NCBI GenBank assembly: GCA_026391415.1
Contig: JAPLEL010000099.1
Location: forward strand, 1 to 55,766
DNA: 55,766 nt
Direction of reading: 5' to 3'
DNA from: Bacteroidota bacterium
GTDB lineage: Bacteria; Bacteroidota; Bacteroidia; Chitinophagales; Chitinophagaceae
This document shows, in pieces, positions 25,866-33,445 of the stretch. Each line of letters opens with the position of its first letter. The stretch's first letter is position 1. Made by a program: the position numbers and the translations under genes. The notes under the pieces were generated by a model. The model saw only the letters and a program-made list of their open reading frames with translations. It was not told the DNA's origin and made no database searches.

Positions 25866-26600
25866 GTGGACTTAGCCAACACTTATGAAATATATCCTGT
25901 TTCAGACCATGCCATAACACTTGATTTTGGTCAAGAAATTAACGCCCAAACAAATCAACGAATCATGTTAATTTTTCAAGTATTACTAGAAAAAAGTATT
26001 ACTGGAATAAAAGACATTATACCCGCTTATAGTTCTATCTGTTTAGTGTACGATTGCAAAGCTGTATTAAAAATAGCTGGCGGCATAAGTGCTTATGATT
26101 TTTTAAAGCGCCTGTTAGATTCATTAGTAATAGAAGTTGGCAACAACCCTGGCTCAACCACTGGAAGAAATTTAAAGGTACCTGTTTGCTACCATCCTAC
26201 ATTGGCGCCCGATTTAATGCTACTAATTGATACACTTCAATTAAGTATAGAAGAATTTGTTGCTTTACATTCAAACAAAATTTATCGCATATATATGATT
26301 GGGTTTCTGCCAGGATTTGCATACATGGGCTCGGTGAATGAAAAAATTATTAGCCCAAGAAAACAAAGCCCTAGAACTATTGTGCCCGCCGGATCGGTTG
26401 GAATAGCTGGCGCACAAACAGGTATCTATCCATTTGCCTCTCCTGGAGGATGGCAATTAATTGGTAGAACACCCTTAGAAATTTTTGATGCCAATAAAAA
26501 GCAACCAAGTTTTTTTATGCCGGGGGATAATGTTTGTTTTGAACCCATTGCTTTAGAACAGTTTTATGAAATGCAAAAACAACCAAGCAAATGGGTATAA
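25866..26600 (+). CDS. pxpB: 5-oxoprolinase subunit B (KipI family)
   Basis: 244 residues, one of three subunits of the ATP-dependent bacterial 5-oxoprolinase, which opens 5-oxoproline (pyroglutamate) to glutamate. The KipI/AHS1 signature is clear: YRIYMIGFLPGFAYMG, then SPRKQSPRTIVPAGSVGIAG and the GGWQLIGRTPLEIFD block. The start is a GTG; no in-frame ATG exists until well into the domain. A TAACTTG sequence ends 5 nt upstream and may be a variant -7 element, implying a very short leader. It overlaps pxpC by 10 nt. Confidence 0.93.
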   Translation: MDLANTYEIYPVSDHAITLDFGQEINAQTNQRIMLIFQVLLEKSITGIKDIIPAYSSICLVYDCKAVLKIAGGISAYDFLKRLLDSLVIEVGNNPGSTTGRNLKVPVCYHPTLAPDLMLLIDTLQLSIEEFVALHSNKIYRIYMIGFLPGFAYMGSVNEKIISPRKQSPRTIVPAGSVGIAGAQTGIYPFASPGGWQLIGRTPLEIFDANKKQPSFFMPGDNVCFEPIALEQFYEMQKQPSKWV

Positions 26601-27568
26601 GCATTCTTAAAGCGGGTATCGCAGATACTTTGCAAGACCAAGGCAGGTATGGGTTTCAGCACCTAGGTATTCCGCCTGGGGGTGCAATGGATCCTGTAGC
26701 AATGCTGGTATCGAATGCATTGGTAGGTAATCAGGCAAATGAAGCGGTATTAGAAATGCATTTTCCATCCCCCATTATTTTATTTACGTCCAGTGCATTG
26801 ATTGCTTTGGCTGGAGCAGATTTTGGCGCAGAGATTGATGGTGTTGCTGTTGAATTGCACCAACCATTACTAGTTCCGCAAAACAGTGAACTTAAATTTA
26901 CAAAAAACAAATCGGGTGCTAGGGTATACCTATCTGTTGCTGATGGATTTGTTGCCGAAGAATGGCTCGGAAGTTTTGGTACAATGCCGCTTGTGCAAAA
27001 AGGAGGCTTTAAAGGAAGGAATCTTGCAACAAATGATAGCTTATTATTTAAAAAAAAACAAGTGGATAAAATAGCGCGCTTGATAGCATTACCCTGGCGC
27101 GCAAGTGTGGCAGAATTTTATTTTGACAATCGTATTCAATGTATTGCAGGAGCAGAAGTAGGATCTTTAAACCAAGAAGGTATCACCAATTTTACACAAG
27201 CTGTTTTTAGCATTGGCATACAAAGCAATAGAATGGGCTACCGTTTAAACGGACCTAATTTAAACACTACCACACAAAAAGAATACCTGTCAAGTGCAGT
27301 TGATTTTGGCACCATACAATTATTACCTAGCGGCCAGTTGATTTTATTAATGGCAGACCACCAAACGACAGGTGGTTATACTAGAATAGCGCATGTGTCG
27401 AGCACCTATTTTGCAACACTAGCTCAATCGCCAATTGGCAAACAGTTACAATTTGAATGGATTGATTTAGCAACTGCAGAAAAAAAACTAATAGAACAAG
27501 AACAGAATTTGCAACAACTACAAAATGCCTGTAACTTCCGTTTACAGGAATATTTTTCTAATGACTAA
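26591..27568 (+). CDS. pxpC: 5-oxoprolinase subunit C (KipA family)
   Basis: 325 residues. Biotin-carboxylase-like AHS2/KipA domain with DTLQDQGRYGFQHLGIPPGG at the N-terminus, ANEAVLEMHFPSP, then SNRMGYRLNGP and LMADHQTTGGYTRIAHV. It forms the PxpB-PxpC complex that phosphorylates and opens the ring delivered with PxpA. Overlaps with pxpB at the 5' end (10 nt) and pxpA at the 3' end (8 nt) show translational coupling. Length is normal for the family. Confidence 0.93.
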   Translation: MGISILKAGIADTLQDQGRYGFQHLGIPPGGAMDPVAMLVSNALVGNQANEAVLEMHFPSPIILFTSSALIALAGADFGAEIDGVAVELHQPLLVPQNSELKFTKNKSGARVYLSVADGFVAEEWLGSFGTMPLVQKGGFKGRNLATNDSLLFKKKQVDKIARLIALPWRASVAEFYFDNRIQCIAGAEVGSLNQEGITNFTQAVFSIGIQSNRMGYRLNGPNLNTTTQKEYLSSAVDFGTIQLLPSGQLILLMADHQTTGGYTRIAHVSSTYFATLAQSPIGKQLQFEWIDLATAEKKLIEQEQNLQQLQNACNFRLQEYFSND

Positions 27569-28310
27569 TACCATAGATTTAAATTGCGATATGGGTGAAG
27601 GTTTGGCTAATGATGCCGAACTGATGCCACTAATTTCTAGTGCCAATATTGCATGCGGTTTTCATGCGGGCGATAAAAACACCATGAAAAAAACCATTTC
27701 ATTAGCAATTGAAAACGCAGTAGCAATTGGGGCACACCCAAGTTTTTCCGACAAAGAAAATTTTGGAAGAATTAACCAGTTTTTATCGCATACAGAATTG
27801 TTCGACCTTGTAAGTATTCAGCTCAATAATTTTCAATTAATTGCCAATAGCATGGGCGCTATTGTACACCATGTAAAACCGCATGGTGCATTATATAATA
27901 TGGCGGCACAGAATAAATCAATGGCCAATATTATTGCGTTGGCTATTAAAAGTATTCAGCCTAATTTAATTGTTTATGGATTGTGCAATAGCTTTATTAT
28001 TAGCGAAGCAAAAGCATTAGGCCTTCAAACTGCATCAGAAGGATTTGCAGATCGTACCTATCAAATTGATGGAAGTTTAACACCAAGGTCTCAGGCAAAT
28101 GCCATGATTACTAATGAAGAACAAAGCATGAAACAAATTTTACAAATGCTACAAGAAAAAACAGTTACTACTACCAATAATCAAATTATACCACTTGCTA
28201 TTGATACGCTTTGTATTCATGGCGATAACCAACAAGCAGTAGTGTTTGCTAAAAACATGCAACAGGTTTTCATTAAAAATAATATCCTCATTCAAACAAT
28301 TGCCCATTGA
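27561..28310 (+). CDS. pxpA: 5-oxoprolinase subunit A (LamB/YcsF family)
   Basis: 249 residues from the ATG at 27561. This start is chosen over an earlier in-frame ATG because it places IDLNCDMGEG, the conserved N-terminus, at residue 4 and overlaps the pxpC stop in the usual coupled manner. NIACGFHAGD, AIGAHPSFSD, HVKPHGALYN and EGFADRTY are family blocks. It completes the PxpABC set. The stop overlaps the start codon of the downstream transporter gene by four bases. Confidence 0.94.
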   Translation: MTNTIDLNCDMGEGLANDAELMPLISSANIACGFHAGDKNTMKKTISLAIENAVAIGAHPSFSDKENFGRINQFLSHTELFDLVSIQLNNFQLIANSMGAIVHHVKPHGALYNMAAQNKSMANIIALAIKSIQPNLIVYGLCNSFIISEAKALGLQTASEGFADRTYQIDGSLTPRSQANAMITNEEQSMKQILQMLQEKTVTTTNNQIIPLAIDTLCIHGDNQQAVVFAKNMQQVFIKNNILIQTIAH

Positions 28311-29488
28311 AAAAAATTGCTTCTTCCTCTGCTATTACAGGTGCTGCTTTTTTAATGGCCACATCGGCTATTGGCCCAGGTTTTTTAACCCAAACCACCG
28401 TGTTCACGCAACAGCTTTTGTCGAGTTTTGGATTTGTAATTATTATTTCTGTTTTATTAGATATTGGTGCGCAAATGAATATCTGGCGCATTTTAGCAGT
28501 AACAGAAAAAAAAGCACAAGACTTAGCCAATGAATTATTTCCTGGCTTGGGATATTTATTGGCAGCACTAATTGTACTAGGTGGCTTAGCATTTAATATT
28601 GGTAATATTGGTGGATGCGGATTGGGCTTAAATGTACTCACAGGAATGGATACAAGCTATGGTGCCATTATTAGTTGCGGTATAGCACTATTTATTTTTT
28701 GGATGAAAGAAGCAGGTAAAATAATGGACCAGTTTGCAAAAATTTTAGGGATATTAATGATTTTACTCACCCTATTTGTAGCAGTCAGTTCGCACCCGCC
28801 AATGGTGGATGCATTGCAACATAGTTTTTTTCCAAGCACCATAAATAGTACTGCCATTGTAACCCTTGTTGGAGGAACCGTTGGCGGCTATATTTGTTTT
28901 GCTGGCGGGCATCGTTTATTAGATGCTGGCATTAAAGGCGCAGCAGCATTACCACAAGTAAATAAAAGTGCGGTAACAGGTATTTTAGTTACAGCGCTGA
29001 TGCGTTGTCTTTTATTTTTAGCAGCACTCGGGGTAATAATGAAAGGTGGAATTTTAGACAAAGCAAATCCACCTGCATCGGTATTTAAATTAGCTGCAGG
29101 AGATATTGGCTATCGATTTTTTGGTGTGGTGATGTGGTGTGCGGCTATCACTTCTGTAGTAGGTGCCGCCTATACTTCTGTATCTTTTTTAAGAACCTTT
29201 CATCCTTGGATAGAAAAAAATTATCGTTGGTTAATTAGTTTCTTTATTGTGTTCTCAACTGGTATTTTTCTGTTTGTTGGAAACCCTATAAAAATACTTT
29301 TAACGGTTGGGGCATTAAATGGATTTATTCTTCCTATTGCTCTGGCAGTAATGCTTTTGGTGGCTAAAAAAGTAGCACTAGTAGGTGAATACAAACACCC
29401 TAAAGCGTTATTGGCAGCAGGATGGATGGTAGTAATTATCATGTCTTGGATGGGATTTAATACCATTCAACACTGGCTAATTAATTAA
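28307..29488 (+). CDS. NRAMP-related membrane transporter linked to 5-oxoprolinase (YcsG-like)
   Basis: 393 residues, about 10-11 transmembrane helices, starting with TTG in a TTGA overlap with the pxpA stop. The first helix has the NRAMP-like SAIGPGF, but the position of the canonical DPGN metal-binding motif reads TQQL (residues 34-37). No MPH motif is seen in the helix-6 region, which reads GGTVGGYICFAGGHRLLDAG. The usual Mn/Fe ligands are therefore missing. Bacillus subtilis has an NRAMP-family gene (ycsG) next to ycsF-kipI-kipA, so this linkage is widespread. I infer uptake of pyroglutamate or a related solute, or a regulatory role, rather than metal import. Automatic labelling as a divalent metal transporter would probably mislead. 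Confidence 0.8.
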   Translation: MKKIASSSAITGAAFLMATSAIGPGFLTQTTVFTQQLLSSFGFVIIISVLLDIGAQMNIWRILAVTEKKAQDLANELFPGLGYLLAALIVLGGLAFNIGNIGGCGLGLNVLTGMDTSYGAIISCGIALFIFWMKEAGKIMDQFAKILGILMILLTLFVAVSSHPPMVDALQHSFFPSTINSTAIVTLVGGTVGGYICFAGGHRLLDAGIKGAAALPQVNKSAVTGILVTALMRCLLFLAALGVIMKGGILDKANPPASVFKLAAGDIGYRFFGVVMWCAAITSVVGAAYTSVSFLRTFHPWIEKNYRWLISFFIVFSTGIFLFVGNPIKILLTVGALNGFILPIALAVMLLVAKKVALVGEYKHPKALLAAGWMVVIIMSWMGFNTIQHWLIN

Positions 29489-29495
29489 GCAATAC

Positions 29496-30581
29496 TTATA
29501 GATTTGCTAGTAGTAATGCCGCGTTTTCAATTGGATTAACGGCTGTTGCTTCTACCTTAATTACTGCTGTTGTTATGTCTTCTCTATTATTAGATAAGGC
29601 TTTAAAATAGAGCCGATCGTAATAGTTCAATAAAATTCTAAAAGCTTCTTTTGTTTGGTCTTCTATTAAATAATTAACGGAGTTCTTGGTTTCTAATCCT
29701 CCTAACCTTTTTTTAATACGAATCACCGCATTCACTAGAGCCGTTTTTTCAAATTGACCATACTGAGCATCTATAAAATTGAGGCGCTCATCAAAAGGAA
29801 TATTTAAAAAATACACCTGTTTTTTGCGCATTTGTTGAAAAAAAATAGTGGGAATAGTACGGTTGCCAATACGTTGACTTTCGTCTTCTACCCAAATAAT
29901 TTTTTTACTTGTGCTATTAGGCTCCATAGTTATTTTTTCAGCTACCTCGCTTAATACTAGTGCCAATTTATTTTCGAAATATTCTTGAGAAGGTTGCTCA
30001 GGTTGTCCAAAAGCACCGAATGCAGATCCTTTATGGTGTGCCAATCCTTCTAAGTCAATAATATTAGCGCCCTGTTTTGCAAGCGCATGTAATACTTCTG
30101 TTTTTCCACTACCAGTATATCCACCTAAAATAGCCATTGGGTACACTTTTTCAAATTGTGCTAAAACCCAATTGCGGTATGCTTTATAGCCTCCAATTAA
30201 TGTATAGACTTTATAACCATACAGGTCTAATAACCAAGCCACCCCTGCACTACGCATGCCGCCGCGCCAACAGTGTACCAACACAACAGTAGCATCAGTT
30301 TGCTGAACACTTGAATTGGTTTTAACGATCTCCTCAACCGCTTCCACCATCTGTAAGAGCTTTACGCCAAAATACGATAGTCCAATTTTTATTGCTGCTT
30401 GTTTGCTTTGCTGTTTATAAGCGGTGCCAACTACTTTTCGTTCTTCATCAGTAAACAAACTTATATTGTGTGCACCAGGAATATGGGCCTGTAAAAATTC
30501 GCCCGGGCTTCTAACGTCTAATACCAATGAGGTTTTAGCTAATGATAAGAATTCGTTTATTGGTAACTTTGTAATGGCCAT
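29496..30581 (-). CDS. mnmH: tRNA 2-selenouridine / geranyl-2-thiouridine synthase
   Basis: 361 residues from the ATG at 30581, five nt after a perfect -7 element; the two upstream alternative codons (GTG, TTG) overlap or follow the promoter and are unlikely starts. An N-terminal rhodanese domain (LVLDVRSPGEFLQAHIPGA; active-site loop HCWRGGMRS with the catalytic Cys) is fused to a P-loop domain (LGGYTGSGKTEVL). MnmH replaces sulfur by selenium in wobble 2-thiouridine of certain tRNAs, by way of a geranylated intermediate. selD, the selenophosphate source, is not in this window. The gene ends 7 nt from the convergent transporter gene. Confidence 0.94.
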   Translation of the reverse strand: MAITKLPINEFLSLAKTSLVLDVRSPGEFLQAHIPGAHNISLFTDEERKVVGTAYKQQSKQAAIKIGLSYFGVKLLQMVEAVEEIVKTNSSVQQTDATVVLVHCWRGGMRSAGVAWLLDLYGYKVYTLIGGYKAYRNWVLAQFEKVYPMAILGGYTGSGKTEVLHALAKQGANIIDLEGLAHHKGSAFGAFGQPEQPSQEYFENKLALVLSEVAEKITMEPNSTSKKIIWVEDESQRIGNRTIPTIFFQQMRKKQVYFLNIPFDERLNFIDAQYGQFEKTALVNAVIRIKKRLGGLETKNSVNYLIEDQTKEAFRILLNYYDRLYFKALSNNREDITTAVIKVEATAVNPIENAALLLANL

Positions 30582-30586
30582 CAACA

Positions 30587-30594
30587 CAAATGTA
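30587..30594 (-). promoter_or_regulatory. mnmH promoter, -7 element 5 nt from the ATG
   Basis: Minus-strand TACATTTG matches TAnnTTTG exactly and ends 5 nt before the mnmH ATG at 30581. It implies a leaderless or near-leaderless mRNA. No clear -33 element was seen. Confidence 0.55.
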
Positions 30595-30620
30595 AGTGTA
30601 GTTTATTATAACTGATCTGT

Positions 30621-31115
30621 ATGAAACAATTATTGATTATCCGACATGCCAAAAGTAATTGGGCAAATGCAGCGGAAGCAGATATTGACCGCTCCTTAAA
30701 TGAAAGGGGTAATAAAGACGCGCCAAATATGGCTAATCGCTTAATAGAAAAGCATATTCAACTAGATGCTATTATTTCAAGCACCGCCAATCGCGCATTT
30801 ACAACGGCTAGTTATTTTGCTAAAGCACAAGACATAAAAACGAAAGATATTGTTGGTGTTGATGCATTATACCTGGCACCTGCAGCCGAGTACTTTAAAC
30901 AAATTGAAGCATTCCCGCAAAATTTGCAAACAGTGGCAATTGTTGGGCACAATCCAGGAATTACAGATTTTGTTAATACACTAACTACTACACAAATAGA
31001 CAATATGCCCACTTGTGGCATTTTTGCTATTAAAATCAATACCGCAAATTGGAAAGATTTTCAAACTGCAAAAAAAGAATTTTGGTTTTTTGATTCGCCT
31101 AAACTAATTCGCTAA
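30621..31115 (+). CDS. SixA-like histidine phosphatase
   Basis: 164 residues of the phosphoglycerate-mutase-like (histidine phosphatase) superfamily. The catalytic RHAK motif (LLIIRHAKSNWA) is at the N-terminus, followed by IISSTANRAFTTA and the second catalytic His in VAIVGHNPGITDFVN. SixA proteins in enterobacteria act on a phosphohistidine of a phosphotransfer protein; the target here is unknown. It is divergent from mnmH, with 39 bp between start codons, and its 3' end overlaps the convergent EamA gene by 12 bp. Confidence 0.87.
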   Translation: MKQLLIIRHAKSNWANAAEADIDRSLNERGNKDAPNMANRLIEKHIQLDAIISSTANRAFTTASYFAKAQDIKTKDIVGVDALYLAPAAEYFKQIEAFPQNLQTVAIVGHNPGITDFVNTLTTTQIDNMPTCGIFAIKINTANWKDFQTAKKEFWFFDSPKLIR

Positions 31116-32012
31116 ACTATTTATTGGAACAGTTTTTTTAAAATTAGCCAAGTACACCCCTGTAAAAATTAAAATTGTAGCAACCGCTTTAATCCAACTA
31201 AAATGTTCTCCTGTAAAAACAATAGCAATAGCGGCTGTAAATAAAGGTTGCATATAAATAAAGGAACCCGTTGCAGAAGATCCAATAATTGAAATGCCAT
31301 AAACATTAAATAAATAGGCCAAACAAGTGGCACCAATTGCAATAAATCCAATGGCTATCCATTGCACGAAATTTAAGCTAGCAAAATTCGTGGCCATAAA
31401 TTCAGTAATGCCAAATGGTATAATAAATAAACTGCCAAAAGTAAATACCCATCGCAATACATGCACCGGACTATAACTAGCCATCAGCGGTCTAACCAAT
31501 ACCAAATAAAAAGCATACGACACCGCATTTACCAGCACCATAATATCACCCAATAAAACATTTGATCCTGTATGATTATTGTCTTTTAATAAAACAAGCA
31601 TCAAAGCGCCGCCAACACCAAATGCCAATCCCAAAATTTTAAGCAGATTCAAACCTTCCTTAATTAACCAAGCAGCAATGATGCTAATGAAAATAGGGGT
31701 TGATAAAGAAAGTAAGGAACTATGGATAGGCGTAGTTAGCGAAACGCCTTTAATAAAAAATAGTTGGTTAATAGTAGATCCTGTAATGGCACAAGCAATA
31801 AAACGGGGGATATGTTTTTTTTGAATAGATGCCTTACTTGGCTTAAGCAAATACAATATCCAAAAAAAGAGTATGCTCACTAATATGCGTACCACATTGA
31901 GTGAAAAAGGATGAATAAATTGGGGTGTAACATATTTTACCACCGAATAGTTGATGGCAAAAATTAAGTTAGCTGCAATGACTGCTAAATACGCTTTTGT
32001 ATAAGACTTCAT
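31104..32012 (-). CDS. EamA/DMT-family membrane exporter
   Basis: 302 residues with ten predicted transmembrane helices in two EamA halves: the first begins AYLAVIAANLIFAINYSVVK and the second GDIMVLVNAVSYAFYLVLVR. Members of the drug/metabolite transporter family export amino acids, nucleosides or other metabolites. The substrate is not predictable. The start at 32012 is 8 nt downstream of a perfect -7 element. The last 12 bp overlap the convergent SixA-like gene. Confidence 0.87.
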   Translation of the reverse strand: MKSYTKAYLAVIAANLIFAINYSVVKYVTPQFIHPFSLNVVRILVSILFFWILYLLKPSKASIQKKHIPRFIACAITGSTINQLFFIKGVSLTTPIHSSLLSLSTPIFISIIAAWLIKEGLNLLKILGLAFGVGGALMLVLLKDNNHTGSNVLLGDIMVLVNAVSYAFYLVLVRPLMASYSPVHVLRWVFTFGSLFIIPFGITEFMATNFASLNFVQWIAIGFIAIGATCLAYLFNVYGISIIGSSATGSFIYMQPLFTAAIAIVFTGEHFSWIKAVATILIFTGVYLANFKKTVPINSLAN

Positions 32013-32020
32013 GGTTGTTA

Positions 32021-32028
32021 CAAAACTA
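32021..32028 (-). promoter_or_regulatory. EamA gene promoter, -7 element
   Basis: Minus-strand TAGTTTTG matches TAnnTTTG exactly, and a TTG (32048-32050) lies 19 bp upstream as -33 element. It ends 8 nt from the ATG. Both elements are present with the right spacing. Confidence 0.65.
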
Positions 32029-32035
32029 CAATGCT

Positions 32036-33118
32036 TTACCCTTTGTGCAATAAAGCAGGTAAATCATTTGAATGAAAAAAATAAAAGTCAGGTATTGAAT
32101 ACAATTGAAGCATGGCTTCATTTAATTGTGTAGATAGATTCAAAGCATTTTGTTCTACTGAATAAAACCAATTAGTAGTAGCTAATTTTTTTGCTAAATA
32201 AACTTGTTCTGTTTGACCAGGTGTTGGAATTAACACTGCTTTTTTTTGTAATCGAACTAGTTCCATAATTGTTGAATACCCGCTTCTACAAATAACTATT
32301 TCGCTAGCACAAAGCATTTCGGTTAGCTGATCTGTTGGTAAATGATTATACACTGTAGTATTTAACGGAGCCATTAATTCTTTGTTAGAATCCGGCAAAC
32401 CCCTTACTAGTAAAGCCTTTCCAGGGAGTGAGCCTATTGATGTTACTAATTTTTTTTCTAATAAAGTTCTTTGTGGTTCAGGACCTGATAGTAAAAAGCA
32501 ATATTGAAATTCTATGGCAATTTTTTTATTTTCTACCCTTGATAATAAGCCAATATATTTTATAGGGATCTTCGGCAGCACAGTTGGATGCGATAATACA
32601 CCTGCTAAATTTATGTCACCAGCAATATCCGGAACCCAACAAGCTGAATACTGATTAATAAAATAATAATTTATTTTCTGTAAAATTTTCTCTACCCAAA
32701 CTATTGGTGCTTTAATGGTTAATTGGTGCGTGATAAAAACACAGGGCACTAATTTTGTATGCAGTCCAAAACGATTATCTGAAATAACTAGATCAATTTT
32801 TTCTGTAACAATTATTTTTTGCAGCCAAGCATTTTCTGTTGAGATAGTTTGCACAATGCGCGGCAACTGTTTTAATAATTGCCAAAATAAACCCGCACCT
32901 GTTTTGGCATATTGTATTTTATAACCCCTTAGTGGAAGGATTGTAATGCTTGGAAATTCTTTTGCCAACAATACCGCCGGTGCACCATCTGCGGCAATAA
33001 CCACTTCATACCCTTGTGCCAATAGCGCATGAATAATAGGAATACACCTTGTTGCATGTCCTAAACCCCAGTCTAAAGGGGCAATTAGAACACGGCGTAT
33101 GTTAATGTTTTCAAACAA
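32036..33118 (-). CDS. GT-B glycosyltransferase (MurG/UGT-like)
   Basis: 360 residues with a GT-B fold pattern. The N-terminal half begins VLIAPLDWGLGHATRCIPII, a nucleotide-sugar glycosyltransferase signature, and the C-terminal half has the donor-binding CRSGYSTIMELVRLQKKAVL followed by PTPGQTEQ. It resembles the family annotated as uncharacterised MurG-like or TIGR00661-type proteins. The acceptor is unknown; a cell-surface glycan or glycolipid is a reasonable guess. The start appears to be TTG, which is not well supported because a -7-like sequence (TAGAATTG) overlaps it. No ATG exists near the N-terminal motif. Confidence 0.8.
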   Translation of the reverse strand: MFENINIRRVLIAPLDWGLGHATRCIPIIHALLAQGYEVVIAADGAPAVLLAKEFPSITILPLRGYKIQYAKTGAGLFWQLLKQLPRIVQTISTENAWLQKIIVTEKIDLVISDNRFGLHTKLVPCVFITHQLTIKAPIVWVEKILQKINYYFINQYSACWVPDIAGDINLAGVLSHPTVLPKIPIKYIGLLSRVENKKIAIEFQYCFLLSGPEPQRTLLEKKLVTSIGSLPGKALLVRGLPDSNKELMAPLNTTVYNHLPTDQLTEMLCASEIVICRSGYSTIMELVRLQKKAVLIPTPGQTEQVYLAKKLATTNWFYSVEQNALNLSTQLNEAMLQLYSIPDFYFFHSNDLPALLHKG

Positions 33119-33153
33119 TTCTAGGCTTTAATTAGTTTTATAAGGTAAATCAG

Positions 33154-33161
33154 TACTTTAG
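33154..33161 (+). promoter_or_regulatory. Candidate -7 element for the small lipoprotein gene
   Basis: TACTTTAG has one mismatch to TAnnTTTG and ends 8 nt before the ATG of the 45-residue lipoprotein ORF. It supports expression of that ORF. No -33 element is obvious. Confidence 0.4.
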
Positions 33162-33169
33162 AATTTCTT

Positions 33170-33307
33170 ATGCGCCTAAAAATAAACCAATTAATCGTTT
33201 TACTCTTATTGATTTCGCTAATTGTTAGTTCGTGTGGCATTCTAAACAAAAGCAAATCGCCTGCGGGTTGCGGCTGTCCGCCACACAAATGGAATGAACT
33301 GCATTAA
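33170..33307 (+). CDS. 45-residue small lipoprotein
   Basis: A short ORF: a basic N-terminus (MRLKINQ), a hydrophobic stretch (LIVLLLLISLIV) and a lipobox SSC (Cys22) followed by GILNKSK. The mature part ends AGCGCPPHKWNELH with a CGCPP motif. After lipidation only ~24 residues remain. It reads as a genuine signal peptide II and has a near-consensus -7 element upstream, so I believe it is real. The CxCPP plus His end could bind metal or form a disulfide. It stands alone in the 328-bp gap between the glycosyltransferase gene and the BNR-protein gene. The function is unknown. Confidence 0.65.
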   Translation: MRLKINQLIVLLLLISLIVSSCGILNKSKSPAGCGCPPHKWNELH

Positions 33308-33386
33308 AATAGTAGTTCTATTAGATTATATTATTGTAAGTTTTCGAATAAACAGCTAAATAAAATTCGAAGGATGGCATAAAAAA

Positions 33387-33423
33387 AGAGGTGGCAGCTC
33401 TCTAAAAAGCCTTGACCACCTCT
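33387..33423 (-). terminator. Rho-independent terminator after the sortilin-like gene
   Basis: An 8-bp stem, AGAGGTGG (33387-33394) with CCACCTCT (33416-33423) and a 21-nt loop. On the minus strand it runs into seven or more T residues. It lies 23 nt past the stop of the large BNR-repeat gene. Confidence 0.8.
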
Positions 33424-33445
33424 CTTAATAAATAAGCAAATAATT

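Noticed and set aside
28307-29488. Plain Mn/Fe transporter annotation (mntH)
   Set aside because: The DPGN motif is absent and no MPH motif is seen, and the gene is coupled to 5-oxoprolinase, so a metal-import call is not supported.
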